Assembly (NCBI RefSeq): GCF_900110955.1 | Contig: NZ_FOFR01000005.1 | Location: 248,001 to 312,000, forward strand | DNA from: Lentzea xinjiangensis | GTDB taxonomy: Bacteria > Actinomycetota > Actinomycetes > Mycobacteriales > Pseudonocardiaceae | DNA: 64,000 nt | Direction of reading: 5' to 3' | In this document: piece after piece, positions 51,426-59,855 of the stretch | How positions within the stretch are numbered: the stretch's first letter is position 1 | Layout: every line of letters starts with the position of its first letter | The notes under the pieces: model-generated | Database searches by the model: none | The model's input: only the letters and a program-made list of their open reading frames with translations | What the model was told of the DNA's origin: nothing | Made by a program: the position numbers and the translations under genes

Positions 51426-52019
51426 TCAGGCCATGACGTCGAGCCGGTTCATCGCGTGCTCGATCACGCGAACCAGGACCGACTTGCAGGACTCGCGGTC
51501 GCGGGCGTCGCACAGCACGAGCGGCACCGCGTCCGCGACGTCCAGGGCCTGGCGCATCTCGTCCGCCGTGTAGGTGTGACCGTCGTCGAAGCAGTTGACG
51601 GCCACCACGAACGGGATGCCCCTGCGCTCGAAGAAGTCGATCGCGCCGAAGCCCGCGTCGAGCCTGCGGGTGTCCACGAGGACGACCGCGCCAATCGAGC
51701 CGTACGCCAGCTCGTCCCACATGAACCAGAAGCGGTCCTGGCCGGGCGTGCCGAACAGGTACAGCACCAGCTCGGGGTTGATCGTGATGCGCCCGAAGTC
51801 CAGGGCGACCGTGGTCGTGTTCTTGCCCTCGACACCGGCGAGGTCGTCGATCTCCTCGCCCGCCTCGGTGAGCAGCTCCTCGGTCCGCAGCGGCGTGATC
51901 TCGCTGACCGCGCCGACCATCGTGGTCTTGCCGACGCCGAAACCGCCGGCGACGACGATCTTGACCGAGGAGGGGACGAGCAGTTCTTCGCGCCGCCCCT
52001 CAGATTGCACGGACACCAT
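51426..52019 (-). CDS. cvnD: Conservon GTP-binding protein CvnD
   Basis: 197-residue small GTPase-like protein. P-loop is VVAGGFGVGKTTMVGAVSE near residues 22-40. The switch region is TTTVALDFGRI, Walker B-like LYLFGTPGQDRFWFMWDEL near 87, and a base-recognition segment around VAVNCFDD. It is the last of four genes in the order A-B-C-D, with an overlap of 20 bases with cvnC. In Streptomyces, conservon proteins form a membrane-associated complex resembling G-protein-coupled signalling that tunes development and antibiotic production. Confidence 0.94.
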   Translation of the reverse strand: MVSVQSEGRREELLVPSSVKIVVAGGFGVGKTTMVGAVSEITPLRTEELLTEAGEEIDDLAGVEGKNTTTVALDFGRITINPELVLYLFGTPGQDRFWFMWDELAYGSIGAVVLVDTRRLDAGFGAIDFFERRGIPFVVAVNCFDDGHTYTADEMRQALDVADAVPLVLCDARDRESCKSVLVRVIEHAMNRLDVMA

Positions 52020-52380
52020 CGAGCACCTTCTGGAGTAGGTTCAGGTCCATCGGGACCGCCATCCGCGACGGGTCGCGGGTGATGACGTCGCCGCGCTGGA
52101 TCAGGTCGCTGAGCAACACCTTCACGACGACGAGCGGCGCGTTCAGGTAGGCGGCGACCTCCGCGACGGAAAGCGGCTTCCGGCAGAGCTTGATGATCTC
52201 GAGGTGCTCCACCAGCAGCGACCCCTGGTCGGACGACGTGCGGATCGCCCTCACCTGGGTCGTGAGGGTCAGCTCGTCACCCGCGGGCTTCGGTCTGGTG
52301 CGCCCGCTCACCATCGCGTAGGGGCGGACCAGGGGGCCCGCCGCCTCGTCGTACCACCAGTCCGGTGAGTGCTGGCTCAT
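52000..52380 (-). CDS. cvnC: Conservon protein CvnC (DUF742)
   Basis: 126-residue protein of the DUF742 family. WWYDEAAGPLVRPYAMVSGRT near the start is the family signature. A winged-helix-like part follows (RAIRTSSDQGSLLVEHLEIIKLCRKPLSVAEVAAYLNAPL, cited for residues about 45-85, then VVKVLLSDLIQRGDV). ATG at 52380 overlaps the cvnB stop (ATGA). Function within the Cvn complex is not well defined. Confidence 0.93.
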   Translation of the reverse strand: MSQHSPDWWYDEAAGPLVRPYAMVSGRTRPKPAGDELTLTTQVRAIRTSSDQGSLLVEHLEIIKLCRKPLSVAEVAAYLNAPLVVVKVLLSDLIQRGDVITRDPSRMAVPMDLNLLQKVLDGVRAI

Positions 52381-52814
52381 GACAACCCGAGCGGGTTCGG
52401 CAGCCGCGGTGAAGCGAGTGTTCGCGGCGCGGAGGACAGGTAGGCACCCACCCTCTTCACGAGCATGTTCATCTCGTAGGCGATCATGCCCATGTCCGCG
52501 TCCTCGTCGCCGACGACGGCGAGGCAGGCGCCCTGCCCGGCCGCGGTGACGAACAGGTGGGCGCGTTCCATCTCCACGATCGTCTGCCGGACCTGACCGC
52601 CGCCGAAGTGCCGTCCGGTGCCCCGAGCGAGGCTCTGGAACGCGGACGCCATCGCCGACAGGTGGTCGGAGTCGTCCTTGGACAGCTCGGGAGAGCGGGC
52701 GAGCAGCAGCCCGTCCGCGGAGAGCACCACAGCGTGCCGGGCACCGACCACTCTCGCGACGAGGTCCTCGAGCAGCCAGTTGAGCTCGGGGTGCCCGCCG
52801 GTCATGTCGTCCAC
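52377..52814 (-). CDS. cvnB: Conservon roadblock/LC7 protein CvnB
   Basis: 145-residue roadblock/LC7 domain protein, which in this family serves as a regulator of the small GTPase CvnD. Characteristic parts are LNWLLEDLVARVVGARHAVVLSADGLLLA, FQSLARGTGRHFGGG and MIAYEMNMLVKRVG. The GTG at 52814 is preferred because AAAGGG stands eight bases before it, and the upstream in-frame codons (to 52853) have low GC at third positions. Starting at 52853 would instead overlap the cvnA stop. Confidence 0.92.
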   Translation of the reverse strand: MDDMTGGHPELNWLLEDLVARVVGARHAVVLSADGLLLARSPELSKDDSDHLSAMASAFQSLARGTGRHFGGGQVRQTIVEMERAHLFVTAAGQGACLAVVGDEDADMGMIAYEMNMLVKRVGAYLSSAPRTLASPRLPNPLGLS

Positions 52815-52849
52815 GGAAGTAGCCCTTTCAGTGTTAGGTCGTCCCGTCA

Positions 52850-55321
52850 TCACGGTTCCACGACGTCGTCCGCCTGGCGGGCGTTGCGCGTGCCCCGCTG
52901 GAAGGCGGACATGCCGTCGCGCGTTCGTTCTGCCCGTTCCTCGGCGTTGAAGTCGACGAAGTCGGGCATCGGCCGGAGGTCGTCGTTGGCCAACTGGGGC
53001 ACGAGGTGCTGCTGCCGCCTCCGGCGCGGCAGCTCCGGCCTGGTGTCCTGACGCGTCTCAGCACCTTCCGCGGGGTCGTCGGTCGGCCACGCGCCGCCCT
53101 GGTGGTCGTCTCGCGGCAGCTCTATGTGCCCGCTGCTGCTGTCGAGGTCTTTTCCCGGGTCGGACGCCAGGTCGTTGCCCGCTCCCGCCCCCGCCCAGAA
53201 CTCGTCGAGCTGGAAGGACTCCGTCGGCCGCGCGTCCTGCGTCAGCTCTCCCCGCAACGGCGAGGAGGTCTGCTGCGGCGAGGAGGTCTGCTGCGGCGGG
53301 GAAGCCTGCTGCGGCAGGGACGCCTGCTGCAGCGTCTGCTGCCGGAACGTCGGCTTCGGCAGCTGCGCGGAGTCCACCGGCTCAGCCGCGCCCGCCTCGC
53401 CGACGATCAGCTCGGACGGGACGAGCACCAGCGCGATCGTCCCGCCGGACGGGCAGTCGCGCAGCTCGACGTGGATGTTGCGGCGGGCGGCCAGCCGGGC
53501 GACGACGAACAGGCCGAGGCGCGACTCGCCGCGCAGCCTCATCGCCTCGAAGTCGGGCGGCGCGGCCAGCATCTCGTTGTGCTGCTCGCGGTCCTCGGGC
53601 TTGATGCCGAGACCGTGGTCCTCGATCTCGATGACGAGGCCCTGCGGCACCTCGCTGCTGTGCACCTCGACCTGCGAGCGCGGCGAGGAGAACGAGGTCG
53701 CGTTGTCGACCAGCTCGGCGATCAGGTGGATCGTGTCCGCGACGGCGGCGCCGACCAGCGCCACCTCGGGCACCGGGTTCACCTTCACGCGGGCGTACTG
53801 CTCGGTCTCGGCGACGGCGGCGCGCACGACGTCGAGCATGCGCACGGGCTTGCGCCACTGCCGGCCCGGCTGCTCACCGGTGAGGATGATCAGGTTCTCG
53901 GCGTTGCGGCGCGCGCGGGTGGCGAGGTGGTCGAGCTGGAAGAACGCGTCCAGGTGGTCGGGGTTCTCCTCCTCGCGCTCCAGCTTGTCGAGGATCTTGA
54001 GCTGGCGGTGCACGAGGCCCTGGTTGCGGCGGGCGATGTCGAGGAAGACCCGGTTCACGCCCTCGCGCGTCTGGCTCTCCTTCACGGCCGCGGCCACGGC
54101 GGTGTACTGCGCGGCGTTGAACGCGTCGGCCACCTGACCGATCTCGTCGTTGCCGTAGTCGAGCGCCGGGACCTCGGTGGCCACGTCGACGTGCTTGCCG
54201 TCGCGCAGCCGCTCGACGATGCTCGGCAGCCGTTCGTGGGCGAGCTTGAGCGAGTCGCTCTTCAGGTTCGCCAGGCGGACGATCAACGCCTTGTTGACGA
54301 GGCTGCGGGAGACGCGCACCGCGACGAAGATTCCGATGATCACCGCGACCAGTGCGATCAGGCTGCCGATCAGCACCTGGGTGAACTTGCTCTCGCCGTT
54401 GGACATGGCGAGGTTGACGGCGCCGTCGGACTGCTCCTGCACGAGCGTGGTGAGCTCGGTGGACACCGCGCGGCTGGCGTTCTCCCAGTCGGCCAGGGTG
54501 ACGGACTGGCCGATGGGCCGCTCCGCGTTCTGCACCAGGCGGTTCTCGAGGTTCGTCAGCTGCTGCCACTGCGGGCTGCTGACGAGCTGCTTGTAGTGCT
54601 CGCGCGCCTTCGGCACCGCGTAGGGCTCGATGGCGGTCAGCGAGGCCCGGTACGCGCCGACGAGGTGGACGAACTCGCGGTGCTCCTCGGGGCTGAACCT
54701 GCCCGCGGCCAGCGCGGCGGCGGCGAGCGAGCCGGACCGCGACATCGCGTCGACGGCCTGGAAGGACTGGGGGGCGAGCACCGCGGAGGTCACGGTCTCG
54801 GCGTCCGGCACGATGCGGGCCTGCGTCATGAACAGCGCGGCACCGGCGTCGAGCACGCTGTTGTAGTAGCGGTAGACCTCGTCCTTGGACGCGGCGCCCG
54901 ACTCGAGCCGCTCCCGCACCTCGGGCAGCTGGTCCAGCAGCCCGTTGAGCTTGCCGATCCCGTCGGCGACCTCCTGGGGCGCCTGGGAGGCGAGCGCGGT
55001 GAACGCCGCCTTCATCTGGACGAGGTCAGCGTCCGTCTCCTGCTGCTGCTTGAGCAACGCGGTCGTGCCGGAGCCAGGACGGCTCAGGCTCGTCATGCTC
55101 AGCTCGCGTTCCTTCTGCAGCGAGGCGAACGACTGAACAGCCGGGATCGACGCGTCCCGCACGCCGGAGGCGACCAGCTGGAGGTACAGCCCCTCGAACA
55201 CCGTGTAGGACGAGAACAGCGCCCACATCAGCAGGAGGACGATGCTGGGAACCACCACGACACCAGTGAGCCGGGAACGAATTGTCTTGTAATTCGTCTC
55301 CGGCACGTTCTTCAGCTTCAC
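52850..55321 (-). CDS. cvnA: Conservon sensor histidine kinase-like protein CvnA
   Basis: 823-residue membrane sensor. The first helix is GVVVVPSIVLLLMWALFSSY near residues 20-40. A helical extracytoplasmic sensor of nitrate-sensor type extends to about 320. The second helix is VLIGSLIALVAVIIGIFVAV, followed by a HAMP-like linker. The kinase core has FLDIARRNQGLVHRQLKILDKLE, then an ATPase with ELVDNATSFSSP (N-box), EIEDHGLGIKPED and GLFVVARLAARRNIHVEL. The C-terminal 170 residues are Gln/Pro/Asp-rich and probably disordered, with a six-residue repeat. The classical phospho-His is not obvious. GTG at 55321 with GGAG just upstream is preferred over 55363. Confidence 0.9.
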   Translation of the reverse strand: MKLKNVPETNYKTIRSRLTGVVVVPSIVLLLMWALFSSYTVFEGLYLQLVASGVRDASIPAVQSFASLQKERELSMTSLSRPGSGTTALLKQQQETDADLVQMKAAFTALASQAPQEVADGIGKLNGLLDQLPEVRERLESGAASKDEVYRYYNSVLDAGAALFMTQARIVPDAETVTSAVLAPQSFQAVDAMSRSGSLAAAALAAGRFSPEEHREFVHLVGAYRASLTAIEPYAVPKAREHYKQLVSSPQWQQLTNLENRLVQNAERPIGQSVTLADWENASRAVSTELTTLVQEQSDGAVNLAMSNGESKFTQVLIGSLIALVAVIIGIFVAVRVSRSLVNKALIVRLANLKSDSLKLAHERLPSIVERLRDGKHVDVATEVPALDYGNDEIGQVADAFNAAQYTAVAAAVKESQTREGVNRVFLDIARRNQGLVHRQLKILDKLEREEENPDHLDAFFQLDHLATRARRNAENLIILTGEQPGRQWRKPVRMLDVVRAAVAETEQYARVKVNPVPEVALVGAAVADTIHLIAELVDNATSFSSPRSQVEVHSSEVPQGLVIEIEDHGLGIKPEDREQHNEMLAAPPDFEAMRLRGESRLGLFVVARLAARRNIHVELRDCPSGGTIALVLVPSELIVGEAGAAEPVDSAQLPKPTFRQQTLQQASLPQQASPPQQTSSPQQTSSPLRGELTQDARPTESFQLDEFWAGAGAGNDLASDPGKDLDSSSGHIELPRDDHQGGAWPTDDPAEGAETRQDTRPELPRRRRQQHLVPQLANDDLRPMPDFVDFNAEERAERTRDGMSAFQRGTRNARQADDVVEP
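53262..53333. repeat. Four tandem 18-bp repeats inside cvnA
   Basis: Units start at 53262, 53280, 53298 and 53316. The first two are identical (gaggaggtctgctgcggc) and the others differ at a few positions. They encode repeats of the type QQTSSP / QQASPP / QQASLP in the disordered C-terminal tail, and probably arose by slippage. Confidence 0.9.
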
Positions 55322-55863
55322 AACGCTCCACGACCACCCGAATTGGCGACGGAAAGATAGCACCGCGCGATCAACATGATCAACAGCGATGATCTTGAGG
55401 GGGTGTGAGCAGAGTACTCAGTCCGATGCTCTGCGCAACACCCCCGATCCTACTTTCAGCCCAACCGGGCACGGCACGGCCGGGGTGCTTGACGGCATCG
55501 ACGCAGGCAGGAGCGTTGCCAATGATCAAAACGACCAGAAGCACGGGTCCGAACCGGGCAATGGCGCCCGGCGGCGGAAAGCTGGACAGCGTGCAACCAT
55601 TCGTCGCTATCCGTTACCGGCAGTTTTCCAATTGCGCACGACTCTCGACGACCCGCGGCGACCGTGCTAATGCGCTCTCCGGTCATTACTCGGCCGCCAT
55701 CAGCCGGCCGGCCGGCTCTCCCGCGGCGATCACCGCACCAATTCCGCTGGTCATCGCCATCACGACGATCGGGGCCACCGCCACGGCGGTGCGGAGTGGC
55801 CGGTTCACGCCGGCCACGAGCCGTCGCCTTCCCGTCCCGCCCGCGGCACCGGCGGAACCGGGC
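55322..55863. other. Intergenic region between cvnA and the esterase gene
   Basis: About 540 bases. Frames on either strand read through but lack the third-position GC of neighbouring genes and resemble no family I know. The one with a ribosome-like site (AGGAG before an ATG at 55521) runs into the convergent esterase gene. The part near 55322-55400 is AT-rich and should hold the cvn promoter. Confidence 0.5.
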
Positions 55864-55895
55864 AGGCGCCCGTGCCCGATCGGGCACGGGCGCCT
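55864..55895 (-). terminator. Perfect palindromic terminator downstream of the esterase
   Basis: A perfect 16-base palindrome pair (aggcgcccgtgcccga and its complement, no spacer) lies about 62 bases past the stop of the leftward esterase gene. Confidence 0.85.
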
Positions 55896-55957
55896 GGCTC
55901 GCCCGGCTGACTCTTCGCGGCGTTCGCGATCCTCGGAGGACACCTGCCGGTGGGGTG

Positions 55958-57202
55958 TCAGCACTTCACCCAGTAGTTCGCGGAGGTCTCCCGGATGCTG
56001 CTGGTGGTGAAGGTGTTCCACAGACCGAGCGCCTGGTTGGACCCGTTCGCGTAGGTCTGTCCCAGCTCGGCGTGAGCGCGACCGGCCGTGGTGTGCGCGT
56101 AGTTGCTCGCGGTGACGCACTGGGGCACCGGCGTGGTGGTCGTCGTCGTCGTGGTCGTGGTGCTGGTCGGCGGAGTGGTCGGTTGCCCGCCGCTCAGCGC
56201 CTTCACCATGGCGACCACGGCGGCCATCTGCGGCCCGGTCTTCAGCGGGTACCGGTCGGACTGGTAACCCCACCAGTCCCAGCAGCCGCGCGGGTTGCCT
56301 GTCGTCGTCGTGGCCTGCGGGTAGAGCACGACCATGTTGTTGGTGTCGGCGTACTCGTTGAGGTAACCCTTGTCCATCAACGCGTTCCCGACCAAGCCGT
56401 AGTACTGGTAGCAGCCGTGCAGCGTCACCATCAGCTTGCAGGGCGCGGTTTCGCACGCCCGCGGCACGTACGCGAACCCTTCCCGTCCCATGCTCACCGC
56501 CGCCGCGTTGCCGCCGGGGACGTAGGAGTTCTGGTCGAACTGGACGAGCTTGCCGGACAACGCCGAGGCGGCCGGGTTCACCCGGCCGAACAGGTGCCCG
56601 AGCATGGCCCCGACCGGGTCGGTGGTCCCGCACCTGTTGACGTACGGCGAAGAAGTGGCCCCGCAGCTGTTCGGCCCGATCGGGCTGACCCAGGCGTGCC
56701 CGGCGGCGGAGGTGTTGTCGTAGACGACGCGGGCGCCGAAGTCGCGGTAGTAGGTCGCGAGGTCGTCGTTCACCGGACGGCGGACCGTCTGGTCGGCGCT
56801 GCCGTGGAAGAGCCAGACCGGGTCACCGGACAGGTTCTGCGGTGGGTCGACCGAGCCCGCCGCGGCGCGGGTCCTCGTGAGCTGCTCCAGCTCCGCCGGC
56901 GTCTTGCGCGGCAGCACGGTGTCCATGCACGCGGAGAGGGCGGTGCTCAGGTTGTTCTGGGCGCAGTCGTAGGCACCGGCGGAGAAGATGCCCGCCCCCT
57001 GGAAGAGCCCGGAGTGGGCGACGTGGAGCTGGTTGGCCATGAAGCCGCCGGAGGACAGCCCGCTGACGTAGGTGCCGGTGATGTCGTACTTGCCCAGGGC
57101 GCCGGGCTGCGGCGCGGGAACCGCCGCCATCGACCACGACAGGGAACCCGCGGCGAGGCCGATGGCCGCCACGAATGCCAGGAACCCGTTCCTCGATCGC
57201 AT
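55958..57202 (-). CDS. Secreted poly(3-hydroxybutyrate) depolymerase-like esterase
   Basis: 414 residues with a Sec signal peptide (GFLAFVAAIGLAAGSLSWSMAA, residues about 6-27). The catalytic domain has the lipase box in TYVSGLSSGGFMANQLHVAH near 45-63, FHGSADQTVRRPV (Asp), and LMVTLHGCYQYYGLVGNALM with WDWWGYQ. These are typical of extracellular PHB depolymerase/esterase family proteins. A Pro/Thr linker with ten consecutive Thr near 345-360 leads to a small C-terminal domain (CVTASNYAHTTAGRAH, LGLWNTFTTSSIRE, ending in WVKC) found on such enzymes. It is monocistronic, with a palindromic terminator. It might act on PHB, cutin-like polyesters or a related polymer. Confidence 0.87.
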   Translation of the reverse strand: MRSRNGFLAFVAAIGLAAGSLSWSMAAVPAPQPGALGKYDITGTYVSGLSSGGFMANQLHVAHSGLFQGAGIFSAGAYDCAQNNLSTALSACMDTVLPRKTPAELEQLTRTRAAAGSVDPPQNLSGDPVWLFHGSADQTVRRPVNDDLATYYRDFGARVVYDNTSAAGHAWVSPIGPNSCGATSSPYVNRCGTTDPVGAMLGHLFGRVNPAASALSGKLVQFDQNSYVPGGNAAAVSMGREGFAYVPRACETAPCKLMVTLHGCYQYYGLVGNALMDKGYLNEYADTNNMVVLYPQATTTTGNPRGCWDWWGYQSDRYPLKTGPQMAAVVAMVKALSGGQPTTPPTSTTTTTTTTTTPVPQCVTASNYAHTTAGRAHAELGQTYANGSNQALGLWNTFTTSSIRETSANYWVKC

Positions 57203-57324
57203 GTGCTCGCCTCCGTCGTCGCAGGCAGGACAGCACCGAGGCTAGGAGCCGGTTCCCGGACGGCACCACGTGTGCGGCCGCCACCGCGCGGGGCCGTCAG
57301 ACGTCGGAGACCACCATTGACAGC

Positions 57325-58356
57325 TCAGGAACCGCAGGACTGCCTGACGACCAGCCGGGTCGGCAGCACCACGGGCTCCTCGCGGCCGGCACCGGTGATC
57401 ATGGCCATGATCGCCTTCGCGGCGGCGACCCCGAACCCCGGCTTGTCCTGCGACACGGTGGTGAGCGCCGGATCGACCACGGAGGCGATCTCGATGTCGT
57501 CGAACCCGACGAGCGCGAGGTCCCGCGGCACCTGCAGGCCCGCGGCACGGGCGGCCAGCAGCGCGCCGACCGCCATCTCGTCGCTCGCCGTGAACACCGC
57601 GGTGGGCGGCTCGTCCAGCGCCAGGAGCCGTTGCATGGCGGCGATTCCGCTCGCGCGGTAGAAGTCGCCGGAGACGACGTAGTCCTCGCGCGGCGCCAGA
57701 CCGGCCTCGCGCAAGGCCGCGCGGTAACCGGCGACACGGGCGTCGGACGGCTCGTTGCCGGGCGGGCCGGTGATCGTGGCGATCCGGGAGTGGCCCAGCC
57801 CGGCGAGGTGCAGGGTCGCCATCCGCGCACCGCCCGCGTTGTCCGACGTCACGTAGGTGGCCCTCGGGCCCTCGACGGCGACGTCCAGCGCGACGCAGGG
57901 AACACCCGACTGCGCGAAGGTGCCGAACGCCTCGGCGTCGGACCCGCTGTCGATGAGGACCAGTCCACCGAGGTGGTGGCGGCGGGTCATGTTCACGTAG
58001 CCGACCGGGTCCGCGAGCGACGCACCGACCTCGCGGGCGTCGCCGCTGGTCGCCAGCATCAGCAGGTGGTAGCCGTGCGCGCTGAGCGCGGACTTCAGCC
58101 CGATCAGCAGGTCCTGCAGGTACGGGTGGCGCCAGCCGGGACGGCGGTGGTCGGTGTCCCAGACCAGCCCGATCATCGTGGACTGCTTCGTCGACAACGC
58201 CCGCGCCGACTCGTTGGGCCGGTAGTCCAGTTCTTTCGCCACCCGCAGCACGCGTTGGCGCGTCTCCTCGTTGACCGTTTCCGGCTGGTTGAAGACGCGT
58301 GACACCGTCGCCACGGACACGCCGCAGAGCTGGGCGATCTCACGCCCGGTCGGCAT
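57325..58356 (-). CDS. LacI-family repressor, CebR-like
   Basis: 343-residue regulator. The N-terminal HTH is GREIAQLCGVSVATVSRVFNQPETVNEETRQRVL (residues about 4-37), with hinge YRPNESARALSTKQS. The sugar-binding domain follows, with GLVLIDSGSD, TSDNAGGARMATLHLAGLGHSRIATITG, AVFTASDEMAVGALLAAR and LVGFDDIEIASVVDPALTTV. ATG at 58356 with GGGAGG upstream is preferred over the GTG six codons earlier. It diverges from a binding protein, two permeases and a beta-glucosidase, the same arrangement as cebR-cebEFG-bglC in Streptomyces. It therefore probably represses them until cellobiose or a similar disaccharide appears. Confidence 0.92.
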   Translation of the reverse strand: MPTGREIAQLCGVSVATVSRVFNQPETVNEETRQRVLRVAKELDYRPNESARALSTKQSTMIGLVWDTDHRRPGWRHPYLQDLLIGLKSALSAHGYHLLMLATSGDAREVGASLADPVGYVNMTRRHHLGGLVLIDSGSDAEAFGTFAQSGVPCVALDVAVEGPRATYVTSDNAGGARMATLHLAGLGHSRIATITGPPGNEPSDARVAGYRAALREAGLAPREDYVVSGDFYRASGIAAMQRLLALDEPPTAVFTASDEMAVGALLAARAAGLQVPRDLALVGFDDIEIASVVDPALTTVSQDKPGFGVAAAKAIMAMITGAGREEPVVLPTRLVVRQSCGS

Positions 58357-58376
58357 CCGGCCTCCCCATTTCACCG

Positions 58377-58388
58377 TAAGCGGTTACA
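58377..58388. promoter_or_regulatory. Candidate LacI-type operator
   Basis: gtaagcggttac is a near-perfect 12-base palindrome with a central CG, as is usual for LacI operators. It lies 21 bases before the repressor start, between it and the ABC importer genes. It differs from the TGGGAGCGCTCCCA site of Streptomyces CebR. Confidence 0.6.
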
Positions 58389-58589
58389 TCACCGTACGAG
58401 CAGCACTTCTCCTAGTCAAACGGGTGCGGAAGTTGATCTGTTTATCATCTCGTTACTTGACGGACACCACGTAACCCGGTTGTCATAGGCGCCACACATT
58501 TCGGCCGGCGATTCGTCACAACGCCGGTGCACCCGCTCCAAGACCACCTTTTCTGCTTCAGCGCGCCCAAAAATCGACGGAGGCCTCGA

Positions 58590-59846
58590 ATGCGCCCCAC
58601 AGCACTCGCCATCGGCTGCGCCTCGCTGGCGACGGCCCTGGTGCTCAGCGGTTGCGGCAGCGGTACCGCGTCCGGCGGCAAGACCAAGCTGTCGATCGGC
58701 CTGTTCGGCAACTTCGGCTACGCCGAGCTGCTCAAGGAGTACGAGAGCACGCACCCGGACGTGGAGATCACCGACCGCACCGCGTCCTACTCCGACCACC
58801 ACAAGAACCTCGCCGCGCACCTCGCCACCAACAGCGGCGCCGCGGATGTCGAGGCGGTCGACACCGGCTACATCAACCAGTTCAAGGCCACGCCGGACAA
58901 GTTCGTCGACCTGAACACCAAGGGCGGTGACCAGCTCAAGGACCGCTGGCTGCCGTGGAAGTGGGAGGGCTCGCTGTCCAAGGACGGCAAGCAGATCGGC
59001 TACGGCACCGACGTCGGCGGCCTCGCCATCTGCTACCGCCGCGACCTGCTGCAGAACGCCGGGCTGCCCGCCGACCGCGAGCAGGTCGCCGCGCTGTGGC
59101 CGACCTGGCAGGACTTCATGGCCGCCGGCAAGAAGTTCCAGGAGAAGGCGCCGGAGGGCGTGAAGTGGTTCGACGGCGGCCCGACCGTGCTCAACGCGAT
59201 CGTCGGCCAGGCGTCCGTCGGCTACTACGACAAGTCCGACAAGATCGTCGTGGGTGAGAACAAGGAGATCAAGGCGGCCTGGGACCTCGTCGTCGACGGC
59301 GTGCAGTCGGGCCTGTCGTCGAAGCTGCTGTTCTCCACGCCCGTCTGGAACACCGGGTTCAAGCAGGGCCAGTTCGCGACCGTGACCTGCCCCGCGTGGC
59401 AGATGGCCAAGATCAAGGACCAGGCCGGTCCCGAGGCGGCCGGCAAGTGGGACGTCACGTCCGTTCCCGGCGGTGGCGGCAACTGGGGCGGCTCCTACCT
59501 CACGGTTCCCAAGTCGGGCAAGAACGTCGACAAGGCCGTGGAGCTCGCGGCGTGGCTGACCGCGCCCGAGCAGCAGGCGAAGGTGTTCAAGAGCGCCGGG
59601 CTGCTGCCGTCGATCCCGAAGCTCTACGAGGACCCGTCGATCGTCGACTACAAGAACCCCTACTTCAACGACGCGCCGATCGGCAAGCTGTTCACCGACG
59701 CGGCGAAGAAGCTGAACCCGCAGTACCAGGGCCCGAAGGCCGGCGACATCCAGACCGCCATCGGCAACGCGATGCAGCGCGTCGAACAGGGCAAGCAGAA
59801 CGGCGAGGACTCGTGGCGCCAGTTCGTCGCCGACGTCCAGAAGTGA
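58590..59846 (+). CDS. Sugar ABC transporter substrate-binding lipoprotein, CebE-like
   Basis: 418-residue solute-binding protein. A signal with lipobox LVLSGC (lipidated Cys22) anchors it outside the membrane. The mature part follows family 1 oligosaccharide-binding proteins: KLSIGLFGNFGYAELLKEYESTHPDVEI, GAADVEAVDTGYINQFKATPDKFVDL and a typical NWGGSYLTVPKSGKN late motif. The text around residues 35-110 reads like the cellobiose-binding protein CebE. ATG at 58590 with GGAGG seven bases upstream is chosen; the 21 codons before it are not typical. First gene of the importer operon. Confidence 0.92.
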   Translation: MRPTALAIGCASLATALVLSGCGSGTASGGKTKLSIGLFGNFGYAELLKEYESTHPDVEITDRTASYSDHHKNLAAHLATNSGAADVEAVDTGYINQFKATPDKFVDLNTKGGDQLKDRWLPWKWEGSLSKDGKQIGYGTDVGGLAICYRRDLLQNAGLPADREQVAALWPTWQDFMAAGKKFQEKAPEGVKWFDGGPTVLNAIVGQASVGYYDKSDKIVVGENKEIKAAWDLVVDGVQSGLSSKLLFSTPVWNTGFKQGQFATVTCPAWQMAKIKDQAGPEAAGKWDVTSVPGGGGNWGGSYLTVPKSGKNVDKAVELAAWLTAPEQQAKVFKSAGLLPSIPKLYEDPSIVDYKNPYFNDAPIGKLFTDAAKKLNPQYQGPKAGDIQTAIGNAMQRVEQGKQNGEDSWRQFVADVQK

Positions 59847-59855
59847 CGTGCTGAC

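Noticed and set aside
55456..55887. 143-codon minus-strand frame in the same gap
   Set aside because: Starts inside the terminator palindrome and has no gene-like codon bias or motif.
55405..56010. 201-codon plus-strand frame after the cvn operon
   Set aside because: It crosses a perfect terminator palindrome and the end of the convergent esterase gene, has mixed codon use and resembles no family.
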